DNA of 64,000 nt from Mytilus edulis (taxonomy: Eukaryota > Mollusca > Bivalvia > Mytilida > Mytilidae), in NCBI RefSeq assembly GCF_963676685.1, contig NC_092344.1, forward strand, positions 55,698,830 through 55,762,829. Direction: 5' to 3'. Under the pieces are notes generated by a model that was not told the origin of the DNA, did not search any database, and was given only the letters and a program-made list of their open reading frames with translations. Below are positions 13,001-25,539 of this stretch, piece by piece (position 1 is the first letter of the stretch; the number at the start of each line of letters is the position of its first letter). The translations under genes were made by a program, and so were the position numbers.

Positions 13001-13864
13001 CTGTTTATGAGACTTCAGTCAATTCTAGTAAGTCATAAGATATCCGAATAATAACAAACTATGATACAACTCAAATTTACAGATTCGTACTCATATTCTT
13101 ACAAAAAAATTATTAACACATAATTTACAGGTTTTTTTATTTTCAGCATATTCAATCCCCATCAGTATTGCCTGGTTCACTTAGTCATTCATTAATTTCG
13201 TACTCCGAACATTTTTTAAATGTTCTGTCAAAACGTTATTGAATTTACGGTAATAGCGATTCCGATGTCCTAACCACTACACCAAGGCTCTCCTGCTTTT
13301 CATGTGATTTGTTTTGGTCAATGTTTTAGTATTTAGATACGGCGTTTTGTTATTGTTGGTTGTACTTTCGTCGTTGAATGTGTTGCCATGGTGTTGTCTG
13401 TTTTTATTAGATATTTTTTGCGACTGCACCATTATAATTTTCTGTATTTTCATTTAGTATTCTAGGACGAAGTATGTAATGGTTTCTAATGTTGGAAAAT
13501 ACGTCATCACAGTAGTTGTCTCCAGTTTATACTTTGGCATGGTGAACTGTTCATCAAATTAACATGCTAAAACCAATATGATATGTGATGATTACACACA
13601 TCAACCTGTTGATATGCCTGATTTTCTATCAACTAGATTCTTTGTTAAATCTATTAAATGCATGTGCTTAGTTTTTAAAAGAGTCTATATTTTGTAAAAA
13701 ATAGTTGTGTCATTTTCATTTTCTTATATTATTCTTTGTAGGGTTGTAGTTTTAATATGCATTTCCGTTCTTTTTCACCAAAATCATCTGATACATGAAA
13801 TAAGATAATATATAACAGAAACGTCTTTTTACCCTTTAACATCTGAAGTATCTTGAAATCAATA
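13001..13864. other. no gene; possible SINE A box on the minus strand
   Basis: The reverse of 13262-13302 reads AGCCTTGGTGTAGTGGTTAG, a good tRNA-like A box with flanking D-stem-like bases. A B box at the normal distance is missing. The rest is AT-rich without a recognisable gene. Confidence 0.35.
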
Positions 13865-14480
13865 CACAAAAACATATTTTTAAGCTCTCTTTTAAAATTT
13901 TCTGTTACAAAACTTTGAATATTACAAAAAAACTAAGGATTTTCTTATTCCAGGAATAAATTACCTTAGCCGTATTTGGCACAACGTTTTGGAATTTAGG
14001 GTCCTCAATGCTCTTCAACTTTTTTACTTGTTTGGCTTTATAACTATTTTGATTTGAGTGTCACTGATGAGTCTTATGTAGACGAAAAGCGCGTCTGGCG
14101 TATTAAATTATAATCCTGGTACCTTTGATAACTATTTACACCACTTGGTAGATGCCACTGCTGGTGGACGTTTCGTCCCCGAGAGTATCACCAGCCCAGT
14201 AGTCAGCACATCGGTGTTGACATGCATATAAATTACATGGTCATTTGATTAATAATTTCCTGTTACAAAACTTTAAATATTTCGAAAAACTAAGGATTTT
14301 CCTATCCCAGGAATAGATTACCTTAGCCGTATTTGGCACAACTTTTTTTGGAATTTTAGGTCCTCAATGCTCTTCAACTTTTTTACTTGTTTGGCTTCAT
14401 AACTATTTAGATCTGAGCGTCACTCATGAGTCTTATGTAGACTAAACGCGCGTCTCGTGTATTAAATTATAATCCTTGTA
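13865..14480 (+). repeat. interspersed repeat family R1, two tandem units
   Basis: Two units of about 300-350 bp follow each other. Each has the CTAAGGATTTTC block, the TTTGGCACAAC block, TCCTCAATGCTCTTCAAC, and a GCGCGTCT core followed by ATTAAATTATAATCC. Between the cores lies the block GGTGGACGTTTCGTCCCCGA also seen inverted at 966-1000. Confidence 0.85.
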
Positions 14481-17400
14481 ATTACTTTTTTAACAGTTCC
14501 AAGAACTTGTTCTATTTTTCGGTTAGAGGTATTCCATTGCAATATTTTAAGTACCTCATTTAGAACAGTTTTGTATAAAAATTCTATTGTTACATAGGAT
14601 GCTTTTTATAATTTGTACATTATGATATTTGCGTTATCTATACCATATTCGGTAAGTTGATCTTTTTTTGGTTCATTTGCAAAAATGTTAAAATAGTCAG
14701 ATGAGGGACATTGATATGTTTTTGTCTTTTCATTCTTTGTTAAATGTTAAAATAATCAGACAAGGTATACTCTAAAGTTTTATTGATTTACGAACCTTAC
14801 AATTGGGTATGTTGTTAAAACCGGCAAGTTTCATTTAAAAGAATCATACAATGATTTATTTTTTACATACACGACATTGAATTATGTTGAAGATAGTTTC
14901 CCTATTATAAGATTCCTAAAATTTGCAGAACCAATTTTTCAACAGAAATGATTAAACCAATTACTACAGCTTCATCTTTTTTTTTTATTTTAACTTTTTT
15001 CAATGCTGGAATCTGTGAAAAAGTTAAAAAAAAAATAAGAGTTTCACGCTAAAGTGTTTTATTTTTCTTTTAATTATAAGTAATTAGTACATGGATATGT
15101 GAGTTTACGAAATATGTTACATATTAAGGCCGTGTTCACATTGACATAAACTCTGTGTTGTGTTAGTGTAACTCACACATAAACTAAACAGTTGAACGGC
15201 AAACGATTTAATGGCTTCTAAGGTCAAGACATTGGTCACGTGATAAAAGGTCAGAGTTTACGATTTTTTTGTAAACGTGCATGCCTCGTGGTTTTTGGAC
15301 TCGTATCGTCTTATTTGTACTCGTACATTAATAAAAACCAAAGTGTTCAATTCTAGATTGAATAAGCTTTCTTATTTTATATAATTATAATAAAAAAGTA
15401 TTGTTAAAATGTTATAAATTCACGAGCGAAGTGAAACTTTTTTTCTGAAAATTTGCGTAGGTCCACGGAAAATCCTTAATAAATCCTTAAATAGGTTTGA
15501 TAACGTGTTGAGAGGTATAAAATATGAAGTAAAACCATTTTTTGCTCCTAATATTACAATATCAGATCACAAAAACCCCGGATACGCAATTCTGTCAGAT
15601 TATTCGTAGCGAAGCGGAGATCAAAGGGAGATAACTCGGTACGCGCATCGTAGGAAATTGCAAGTTCACAATTCTCAGATCCGGACATCCTGGCATTTAC
15701 ACTTGTCAGGAGGTGATAAAATCCGGAATCCTCTAGATTTTTCATCTATTTGAAGGGGATAACTGATTATTTATATTGCCGATTATTTTTTAACCAGAGG
15801 TTATAGTATGTTAAAAATCAAAATGGAGATAGTATAGGGTGTCTTTAACAGTATTAAAAGAGTAAAATTACTATATTCAACTGGTTATGATATATATCAA
15901 TTAAATTAATTTGCAATAAGTCTATGGAAAATCTAGAGGAATCTTATCCGCATCACCTATCAACATTGTTTACATAACAAAAATGCTAATCATTGATTGG
16001 TCAGTTACATGTTGTGATGTCACTGCAGATCTGAGAATAGTAAATATGAGTAAAATTAATGATTGCAGATCTATTTCGACGAGTTCTTGAATACCGTTCA
16101 ATATTCCATGTTCCTCTACTGTTGTAACATTAAAATAGTCATGGAAGTTCAAGTTCTTACAGGTTTTTGAACACTTCCAAAGAAGACACTTACCAACATT
16201 TTATATTAGACTGACTCTCTGAAACTTGAATATATTGTATATATTCTCAAACACCCTTTTAGTAGATACAAGGATACAAGATGGGTTAATCAGTCATTTG
16301 TCAGAAGAACCTGTGTAACAATAGAAGCAGAAGCAGAAGATTAAATTTAAACAAAAATGTGGGGAAAAAAAGGAAATACATGTATATAGTCTTCAAAATT
16401 GTGACCATTACCATAGATTGAAAATAAAATCAATCTGAAGTAGCCAGAAGTACATGTACAATTTTTGTTTTATTATAGCTGCTTTAAGATACAGTTGCAG
16501 ATCTCAGGGAGTCTGATGATTGGAACCTCTTCTTTTTATGGAAGATTAATGCATTTAAATGGGATCATGCATATAGTTGGAACCCTCCTTTTTATCCTTG
16601 GTTGAGAATACCACCACTTATGTTTAAAATTTTCTGGATTCACCCTGAGATAAGAAACTACATAAGTTGTACAAGTTCTGTTGCTTGCCTTAATCAAGAG
16701 AAAAAATCTGAACATTCAAAGAACCAGAAAGGGATTTAAAACATAATAATCAACACAAAGATCACTGAACAAAAGCTGTATTGTAATCTGATATATCCTG
16801 CAGTTATCATAAATCCTGTTATATGTATAAATATTTGAAGTTTTGCTTTATATTTTTTCTTCTTTCTTATATTTGAATTCAAAAGTCCTGCAACCAACTG
16901 TTAAGTGCTTGATAATCAATTATTGATTGGATAATAACATCAGCTGACCAGTAAATAAAATTTGAAAATGCTTAGTTGAAATAAAATAGTGGTATTATGT
17001 CATTAGATATACTGAATCAACTTCAAATTTAATCCAAATTCACATTTACCTGCACTAAAATGCATAGTCAATTGGACTACAAAAACCTGAGACTACTTCA
17101 ATGTATAACATAGAGATTGTGGTCACCTCCCATGTTATAGTAGTCTTAAACAAAAACAAAACTGACTTTACTTAAATACAGTATGTTCAGAATTTTTTTG
17201 AAAAAGGACAAAGTTCAAAAAGAAATTTATTATTCTGATATCGGAAATAATCTCATAGTATCAAAGCAGAATGTCAGTTCTTTTAATTGCGATAACCAGT
17301 TTAATCACATTATTTACTTTTATAAAAAAAAAATGATATTATCTGGATTTACAATCATTGACTAAGCTTGTCATCAACTCACTTACTTTACAAATGCTTT

Positions 17401-20002
17401 TAAAAGTTAACCTGTCAGTACTAAAATAAATAATTGTGGTATAAGACAAGATATTTTATTCAAATTAAAGGGCATATAAAGAGCAAAGTAATGTACATGT
17501 ATTACAATGATTTATATATGTGTATATATAATGGATCAATGATGTTGATATAAATCAGATAAATATGGAGATAACCAACTCCATTCTTAGATTTTAAACC
17601 ACAGCTAGTTCAGAGCCACACATACATTTGAAAAGGCATATAATAATTATATCTGCAATTAACAGGCAAATATTCCCAAATGCCCAATTAAAACATTATC
17701 TGTACTCTCTATATATATTGATAACTTTCTGAGTTCAAACCATTTATTTTAAATTGCAACATAGTCACTTTTCAATGCCTCTAGGTTTTCTTGAATAAAA
17801 AGCCAATTAGATTTGTCACTTGTGCTTAACTTTTCACAACTTTTTTTTAACTTATTATTATATTATAATTAAATTCTTTTCTTAAAAACTTATAAAGGGG
17901 AAACTGACATTTATGGTATAGTTGCCAATGACATAACAGCCTGGAAACTTATCACCAGAGTCCAAGTCTCTGTTAGCAGTGACAGTTAAATTACAAGTCA
18001 CTTGACATACATCAACAATTAATACATTCCATTGTTTTAAGGCAAATGAGGAAAATAAGAGTAACAATAGCTTTTGCCTTACTACATGCACAAGAGAATA
18101 TTAGAAATTATAATATAAATTAGAAAATATCAGAGGCAAAAAAGACAGGACTTAGCCACTGGACTTTTAGTAAAGTACCCTTACTAACCCTTAGAGGAGC
18201 TGCTGTATACTAGAAAAATTATATTGATGATTTGACCCCATCAATCAGCATTTTAGCATTACATTATTGTCAATTGCTATCTGCTCTATTTGTTCCAACC
18301 TGTCATGAGAGTCAAAATGTATTCCTAGGGTGGGAATTAAACCCATGTACGTTCATTTACTTTATTGTTCTTTGTGTACACAAAATGTACATGTCCATGA
18401 AATATATCAAATGCAAAAAATGCTGTAATGTATCATTACACCCTCATTAGTTAAGGACCAAGTAAAAGAAGTCCCTGCACCTACCTAGACGTATTTCTTG
18501 GGTAAGATTTATTATATAACTATTGAAAGTATAACACCATAAAGGTTATTGGTAAGTATATAGTAACATCAACGTGCAATTCAAGTAAACAAACTGTCAA
18601 ACATAAACAATCTATATACCACGTGTTTGTCTGCTGTGCTTGAAAACGACCCACCAGGCTTATTTACACGAATTTTTGCTCAAGCAGACAGTTAAATATG
18701 TCCGTTTACGTTATGGTGTCTGTTAAGAATGTATTTGCTGTTATAAATTGTGTATGCATGGAAATATAAGGAAGATAACATTGATTTTTACCGTAACTTT
18801 TGAATACACAACATTCCCAAGGTATCCCCACAAAACACATGGCTACTTTGTAACGACGGCTGGTAACGTGTAGCCACTTTCTAACGGCAAATGCCATTGG
18901 ATGATCTTCAAAGATCAATAATAAAATTGCTAATAAATGATTGGATACGAAATTCTGTCAGATTATAAATAGGTGAAAAAATGTAAACATTGAAATCCAC
19001 CATCTTGACGTAGGAAACAAACTAATTTTCAGTCTTGGATTAAAGGACATTGCGCACATTGCCAGCGTATCATGCATAAACAGTCATCTGCAAATATATC
19101 TTTCAATTTGTGTTTTACACTTACTTTTCTATGTTTTAGTTAATTTAATGTTTTAATTTACTACAGAATGGGACATCGTTCTCAAAGATGCTGTAGAAAA
19201 AATTATAGGTGGCGCTGTTTGTGGGCGTAAACATTTTACATACGGGTTCTTTTTTTGTCGACAAATTGACCTCTATCTGTCAGATTCAGGCGTTTGCCTT
19301 CCAACTGTAAACATAATTACGTTCCCATTGATAAATCTCAATGTTTAAATGTAGTGTAAATCATGTTTTGTCTACATGCAGTCGATAGTCGATGTAGGCC
19401 TTGTGTAGGTTGAGTGTACACAAAACTAGGCATTCAAAACTTTAATGTTCCCAGGTATATTTAAAAAAAAGAAACGATTTTGATATAAAACTGATACTTA
19501 CAACACTTATTAATAAAGTTCTTTGCAGAAATATTTGTCTAAACTTGATATATTTATTTGTTATAAAAACATTTTACGTAGCCTTAATAATCTATTATCA
19601 AGACTCATCCATCATCCTTGCCGAACACATAATTAATTTGAAAAGGTCTTCCCGAAAAAGGGTGAGATTAATTGTTTGTTTGTGAAGTATCTCAGATCCG
19701 TTAATAAACAATTAGAAATATAAAAAAATTACCCCCTCCCTGTGCCAAATACTCCTTGGAGAAAAAAATACCATTTGAAACAAACAGAAAATGATAGAAA
19801 TGTAGTGATCCTTAACATCGCAATTCTTTTTCTTCGTCTGTAAGCACGCTGATGTAGCCTACGTTTTTAATGCGTAATCGAGACATCTTTAAACTACTGC
19901 AAATCATCCAAAATGACTTTCTTAAAGGAGCAACCACTTTACTTTTTCTCGCGCGAAAGGTTATATTTAGGTGTTTTTTTCGATGGCACCAATTCAATAT
20001 TA
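14481..20002. other. 5.5-kb stretch without a supported gene
   Basis: Several minus-strand frames of 60-70 codons (15554-15745, 15970-16152, 17882-18091, 18706-18918) exist, but I could not link them by splice sites in phase, and none has a recognisable motif. The 24-nt phrase at 15578 (GGATACGCAATTCTGTCAGA) recurs with changes at 18943. One MITE copy is listed separately. First exons of an unseen minus-strand gene cannot be excluded. Confidence 0.4.
16505..16655 (+). mobile_element. degenerate MITE (family M1)
   Basis: Carries TTGGAACCCTCCTTTTT and AATGCATTTAAATGGGATCAT, then GGATTCACCCTGA. The same ordered blocks occur at 55895-56010 (+) and, inverted, at 60001-60150, where intact terminal repeats (CAGGGGCGGATCCAG) can be seen. 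Confidence 0.65.
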
Positions 20003-20975
20003 ATAACTGTCCTTGACAAACTGTCAAATGGTCAGCTGAAAGAATTATGTAGAGCCGCAGGAAATGATTGTGGGGGTACCTCAGTTGATGGACGATTATT
20101 TCAGATGCTTGTGAAAGTATTTGGAGGTCCAATAATGAAAAAGATAAAAGAGAAAGATCCATCTGCTTATCTGGATCTTTTTAGAGAATTGAATCCGTGA
20201 AAAGAACAATTACTCCGGCAAAGGATTCAAAAGTAAAGATGACTATACCTTTTGTTCCCTTGATGCGCAATGCAAGAAGGTTCTTGGTGAAAATCTTGTC
20301 GATGTGGTTTAGTCGTCACCGTCCAGAAACCTGATAACCGTTCGGGGAGATAAGATGAGAGACATTTTGGGAAATAAAGGGGCTTCCGAGGTTTCTCAGT
20401 TACTACTTGTTGGTGGTATTTCAGAATGTATGCTTATACAGGATGCTGTTAAGCGGAACTTTCGAAAGAAGAAGGTTATCATTCCAGAAGAAGCGGGTAT
20501 ATCTGTTTTGAAGGGGGCTGTACTATTTGGACATAGACCAGAATATATTAGATCACGAATAATGCGGCTCTCCTATGTTGTCGAAACTCGACGTGTTTTC
20601 GACCCAAATATTCATGACAGGAAATATCGTATAGAAAGTGAAAACCCACCAAAATGCGAGAAAATTTTCTGCCAAATTGTTGCAAAAGATCAAGAAGTAT
20701 CATCAGGTGAAAAATTTACAACAAGTCATTTGACTGTCTTGCCTATGCAAACACGAATGCAACTCAACATGTACGTATCTACAGATAAAACTCTGATGTA
20801 CATCGATGAAAGCAGTTGCACTTATCTTGAATCAGCAACAATAACGTTTCCTACACCCACTGAGGAAACAAGTGAGGTAACTGCCGAATATATATTTGAA
20901 AATACTGAAATTGGAATGACTGCGGTCGATAAAAAGACTTGAACAAAAATAAAAGCATCATTCGATTTAATCTTT
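20003..20975 (+). pseudogene. HSPA12-like pseudogene (last exon only)
   Basis: About 970 nt are closely similar to the last exon of the HSPA12-like gene at 8286-9343. The copy lacks exons 1-3; none was found between 9640 and 20000. One base is lost near 20190, giving a TGA at 20198. A second base is lost near 20255. A GAG codon has become TAG at 20310. About 66 nt corresponding to 22 codons are missing near 20355. A GGA has become TGA at 20940, close to the normal end. The remaining frame 20355-20942 still spells LLLVGGISECMLIQ and the C-terminal region. The upstream boundary has no good acceptor. It lies on the same strand as the parent, about 11 kb downstream, which fits a partial tandem duplication followed by decay. 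Confidence 0.92.
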
Positions 20976-21404
20976 AGTTTATATTGATGTTTGTGCGTAT
21001 TGCATAGATATTCCTTGCAGAATGATATAAAATGACTTTAATAAGTTCAGTTTTTATAGCAATATTATGAGCGTATATCCTTTTCCAATAAACTCTGTCA
21101 CTCTCCTTTTAGTTTCTAACTTTTCTTAGCTGGCTCAGGCTTTCTTAATAAAATACATTTTACCACTTTCGTCGGTCTTTCTGTTGCTCCATTCTTTTTT
21201 TGTTAAACAATAAATGTTTTACATAGATTTGTTCGGATTGTTAGTTGCTCACGTTACAACACAACTTATTAGCTCTACTGAGCTCTAAATCAAAATACAT
21301 TGTTTTGTTGTATGAAACCAATTCACTTAAAATAGAAATAATAAAAAGAACAAAAACAAAAACAAAACGAACTCCAAGAAAAAAGTCCATAATCAAATAG
21401 CAAA
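20976..21404. other. no gene recognised
   Basis: AT-rich DNA downstream of the pseudogene, without motifs I can name. Confidence 0.4.
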
Positions 21405-21905
21405 AAGGGGCATCGGTGGCCGAGTGGTATGAGTATTGTCAATTTTAAGTATTTACTTACAAATGTAATCACTAGACAGTTAAAACTAAGGTGGTGAGTT
21501 CGAAACCCGCCATGCGGATGCACCCGACTCCATACTTAATTGACTCAGACTGCATACCAGTTTTCCTATCGAAGGTCGGAAGTTTTCTCGGAGCACTCCG
21601 GTTTCTACCATTAATAACTGACAGCCACGAAATAACCCAAGTGGTGTTAAAAACACAGAAAACGAATGGATAACAACTGTCGAAAATCTGACGTGGTACT
21701 GGCATTTTCTTATATAGAAACTGGTAAATTAAACCTGGTTTAATAGCTAGCTAAACTTCTAACTTTCATGACAGTCGCAGAAAATTCCATTATATTGACA
21801 ACAATGTGTGAACAAAGCAAACAAACAAATTAGGTAAAAATGTCAAAACTAGGGTACAGAAGTCAACATTGTGTTTTAATCTTCATCACTATGAAAACTA
21901 ACAAA
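21405..21905 (+). repeat. tRNA-derived SINE joined to repeat tail R5
   Basis: A perfect polymerase III A box (TGGCCGAGTGG, 21417-21427) is followed by a B box (GAGTTCGAAACCC, about 21496-21508), with leucine/serine-tRNA-like spacing. A central region includes GGAGCACTCCGGTTTCTACC and AACTGACAGCCACGAAATA, a type of conserved core known from metazoan SINEs. The distal part (from about 21660: GGCATTTTCTTATATAGAAA, TCCATTATATTGAC, AGTCAACATTGTGTT) recurs at 32150-32405 and partly at 42700-42845. It has no coding capacity. Confidence 0.85.
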
Positions 21906-22442
21906 TTTATCAACATAGTCAAACAAGCAGGAATATAGATTGATAATGATACATGAAATTGAGTAGAGTTATAATACGGGAAAGATTACCTATGCATCCA
22001 TAAGAAAAAATTAAAATAAATGAAACGAATATTGTTGAAAATTTAATACAAAATTTACTTCATAGATAATTTTATAATATTTAAATTGTTATGATATTGA
22101 TGGCAAAGATTTGATACACTTAAAATAGTAATTTTATTTTACCCTATGCCTGGTATACGCTTGCTTGTCCATTGTTGAAGAACGTCATGTGTGTTGAAGT
22201 CTTGAATTTCTTTGGAAATACTCGTGTCCTTTGGATGATTTCTTATCTTAGCTGAAATCTTTAACTTTATGTATATGTTTACTGCTAGACAGCACGAAAT
22301 TTAAAAAGATAAAAAAATAAATTCATTGTATTTGTATATCGGCTATACGCTGTACAAGAATAATGATAGACAAATTTGGACCGACAGCATTTTTCCAGAA
22401 TTCCTGCTTAAGTCTTATTTCTCCTTTAATTTGAAAATAAGG

Positions 22443-22690
22443 AAATGTGATATGATTGACAATGAGACGACTATCCACAAAAGTTCAAATGAAGTGGATG
22501 TAAGCAATTATGAGCAAACGTACGGTGAAAACCCATACTGTATTAAAGGCACTGACATGAAACATATAAATCAATTCTATCAAAATACTAACGGCCCAAA
22601 TCATAACAACAAAAACAACTTACGAAAAACAAATATGACAGACAAGAACCAACGACAACCACTGAACTACCGGCTCTTGACTGAAAATGT
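22443..22690 (-). repeat. interspersed repeat fragment
   Basis: Begins with GATATGATTGACAATGAGAC, the reverse of the family R2 end, and continues with an A/C-rich block ending near AACCACTGAACTACC. Its 156-codon plus-strand frame is repeat-derived and not counted as a gene. Confidence 0.55.
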
Positions 22691-22734
22691 TTTATTTAAC
22701 TTTTTCATGGTAAATTTCACATATCACATTGGGA

Positions 22735-23410
22735 TACAGCTAAGTCTACCTCATATCTTGACTTACATCCCGACATTGACAATAAGGGTCTGTTGAAAAC
22801 AAAACTTTACGACAAAAGAGATGATTTCCGCTTCATTGTGAACTTTCAATTTCTATGTAGCAACATTCCAGCAGCGCCTGCATACGGTGTATATATCTCC
22901 CAATTGATACGATATTCCCGTGCTTGTATTTCCTATCATGATTTCCTTAATAGTGGATTGCTACTCATAAGGAAGCTATTAAACCAAGAGTTCCAAATGG
23001 TCTAGTTGAAATCATTCCTTTGTAAATTTTACGGACGCCATCATGAGTTGGTAGACCGTTATGGAATAACCGTTTCACAGATGATATCAGACATTTTCCT
23101 TACGTCGTAACTACAATACCCTTCCCTTTTCACGAATGTGACCTATCGAATTAGACTATTTACCGGATGTGTAATAACATAAGCAACACGACGGGTACCT
23201 CACGTGGAGCAGGATATGCGTTCCCTTCCGGAGCACATGAGATCACCCCAAGTTTTTGTTGTGGGTTTGTGTTGCTTACTCTTTAGTCTGTTGTGTTTTC
23301 TGTACTATTATTTGTCTGTTTGTCTTTTCATTTTTAGCCATGGCGTTGTCAGTTTATTTTCTATATATCTATGAGTTTGACTCTCCCTCTGGTATCTTTC
23401 TTCCCTCTTT
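22735..23410 (+). mobile_element. reverse-transcriptase C-terminal fragment with 3' tail (R4)
   Basis: The frame starting in 22735 reads SYLDLH, then KTKLYDKRDDF, YGVYISQLIRYSRAC and LLIRKLLNQ before stops. A shifted frame continues with FYGRHHELVDRYGI to about 23085. These blocks are typical of the C-terminal end of a retroelement polyprotein abundant in bivalves, and a shorter relative lies at 53040-53466. The tail 23225-23410, with ATGGCGTTGTCAGTTT and CTCTCCCTCTGGTATC, is noncoding and dispersed. The copy is 5'-truncated and dead. Whether the source is Penelope-like, DIRS-like or another clade is not decided. Confidence 0.75.
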
Positions 23411-23677
23411 TCGGAAAGATTATCAGCATTGTTTTTTTTATATTTCATATTTGTAAATCAATGGATGCACACCAATTGTGTATATATATAGCAAATTGTG
23501 AATAATTTATGTGCTAAACTGATAACTCATCATGAGGCTCATAACTAGCAATACAAAAAAGATATACAATCCATTTAATTTTGTCCATTCGAGTTGGTAC
23601 TCTTAAATTTTATATAGTGTTATTTTCTTTCTAGATTAATCCAATAAGATATAGCAACGGTCTTTATTCATGCATCG

Positions 23678-23980
23678 TCAAGCTAAAAGAGCTATTGACA
23701 TCATGATTATTATCAAACAAAACAGAAATATTGAAATAATGAATACAGTTCTACAAGTACTTGTTTCTTGCACTCTACATCTGTCTTCCCGATCACACAA
23801 GTAACAAAAGAAACAAATCAAAACAATTGTGATCAAGCTTAGCAATATATTTTGAACAATCGCAAGATCTCGTCTGTCCTCTATCTTCAAATATTTTGCT
23901 GTTAGTACGAATTCCTTGATAATGAAAACAAACGTGATGAATGTGAAAATCATCAGCTGTTTGTGACCGCAACAATTCAT
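23678..23980 (-). CDS. small three-helix membrane protein, 100 aa, unknown
   Basis: An ATG at 23980 sits one base after a good acceptor (ATATAATTTCAG|A), so this is probably the coding part of a last exon with an upstream 5' UTR or coding exon. The protein opens MNCCGHK and has three hydrophobic stretches, about residues 9-30, 44-61 and 78-99. Between the second and third lies a charged, cysteine-containing loop (CDREDRCRVQETSTCR). A reversed AATAAA lies about 10 nt past the TGA. I do not recognise the family. The regular alternation of membrane segments and the splice acceptor are why I keep it; a signal-less tetraspan-like protein missing an exon is another reading. Confidence 0.55.
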   Translation of the reverse strand: MNCCGHKQLMIFTFITFVFIIKEFVLTAKYLKIEDRRDLAIVQNILLSLITIVLICFFCYLCDREDRCRVQETSTCRTVFIISIFLFCLIIIMMSIALLA

Positions 23981-23984
23981 TCTG

Positions 23985-24844
23985 AAATTATATATTTTGA
24001 GATTTTGTAGTGCATAATGGTTGATTATGTGTATACTGAATAACTTACAAATTGCAATATGAGTTTAGATGCACAAGGTATTTTTTTGTTAACTGTTTGC
24101 ATTAGACAGTATTGGTAGCTTCGAAATACACATATCATTCCCCTCTCTAAAAAAAATTGGGTTCAACTGCTTTCATTTTTACATCGAATTTTTCCTTTTT
24201 TCTCGTATAACAAAAAGTAGACACATGAGCTTATCACTCAAGTTATTTTAAGATTGCATCAGAATGGAAACTAGGAGTGTGTCAAAGAGCAAAAATCATA
24301 TCAAAGACCGAAAAACAGGCCAAGACTATCAATAAGTCTTCATCGCAGCGAGGAAATCCAACACACGGAGGCGGGTTTCAACTGGCCTCTAAACAATAAT
24401 GTATACTAATTCAGCGAAATGGACGCCACACTAATTATACTAAACTCCGAAACATACCAATGAACCAAAATAAAAAAAATAAAAAAAAATACAAGCTTTA
24501 GACTAGTAACAAAGGCCAGAGGTTCCTGACTTGGAACAGGCGCAAATACGTTTTGTGAGATAGAGACGGTTTGTAACTCGTGACGAAATACGCTAAACAA
24601 TACTCTTTCAATAAGGTGAACATATTTTCTACTGTTTTACTACATGTAGTTTAAGATACAGTTTTGTTTGCTCAAGGTGAGCAAATATAAATAAAAAAAT
24701 ATGACAATGATATGTTCTGCATGGGACAAGAAAAGGCATTGAGAAGCTCACCAGAAATTCACGGACAATACAAACGTAACGATACAAAGTACATATACAA
24801 AAATTGTGAATGAGGAATGGCACTATATTACATTTAAAACACAT
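23985..24844. other. no gene recognised
   Basis: Short frames on both strands only. A phrase near 24105 (AGTATTGGTAGCTTCGAAATA) recurs near 26805 (AATATTGATAGCTTCGAAATA), part of a local duplication. Confidence 0.4.
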
Positions 24845-25030
24845 GTTTTGGAGGGAAACCTCAATGACACAGTCTGGATTTCTAAAAAAGTTAACTGACC
24901 TGTTTCTGATTTCGCAAAGTGCGTAAATATTTACTGGTGTAGAAGAAAAAGGCTCATATTTATTTATATAAATTTATAAGTGAATTTTAAGTACCACTTA
25001 CATTGTACGTTAACATTTATAGTGTTCTTG
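24845..25030 (+). repeat. local duplicate block, copy 1
   Basis: Shares CTGTTTCTGATTTCGCAAAG, TAAATATTTACTGGTGTAGA and AGTACCACTTA with 26925-27080, in the same order and orientation at a distance of about 2.1 kb. No coding frame. Confidence 0.65.
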
Positions 25031-25032
25031 AT

Positions 25033-25059
25033 CTCGTGACCATATATATATATATATAA
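25033..25059. repeat. (TA)n microsatellite
   Basis: Short TA tract following the duplicate block. Confidence 0.8.
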
Positions 25060-25539
25060 ATATGTTTTAAACGTTTATTTATACTAAATCACACTGACAT
25101 ATTATCCTTTATATACATTACCAATTCGACAATGTTTATTTTAAATCTTTGAATATTGTTTTTATTTGTGTAGATATTGATTTTGTTATTAGTATTTAAA
25201 ATTCAAACCATACTCAATTTCATTGTACCATGATGTTGGTACTTTTTTTTGGAATTGCGCAATGTCATGCTTAATCTGTCTGTAAATGACGCCTTTATAC
25301 TAAATCATTTAGATGTTGGATGTGGACTGATTAATATTTTAGTCTTAGATACATGCGTATTTCCATTCTCAATTTTAGTTCTTATTAGTTCCGATTAGCT
25401 TTAAACTATTGCTGTCAGATCACGTCTGTTTCATTGTGAGGGGTGTATAAAAACCCTGACACATCAGTGTGATTTATAGATGTGTCTCTGATTTGTATCG
25501 ATCTGTTAAGCCCGTTAAAAGTTTCAACTGATTTTTGTA

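Noticed and set aside
15554-18918. Chain of minus-strand frames as a possible gene
   Set aside because: No donor-acceptor pairs linked them in phase and no motif was recognised.
21417-21510. Possible tRNA gene
   Set aside because: The A and B boxes are good, but no acceptor stem or anticodon arm can be folded, and the same head occurs elsewhere with a SINE body.
22326-22796. 156-codon plus-strand frame
   Set aside because: It spans repeat fragments and then runs out of frame with the RT fragment beside it.
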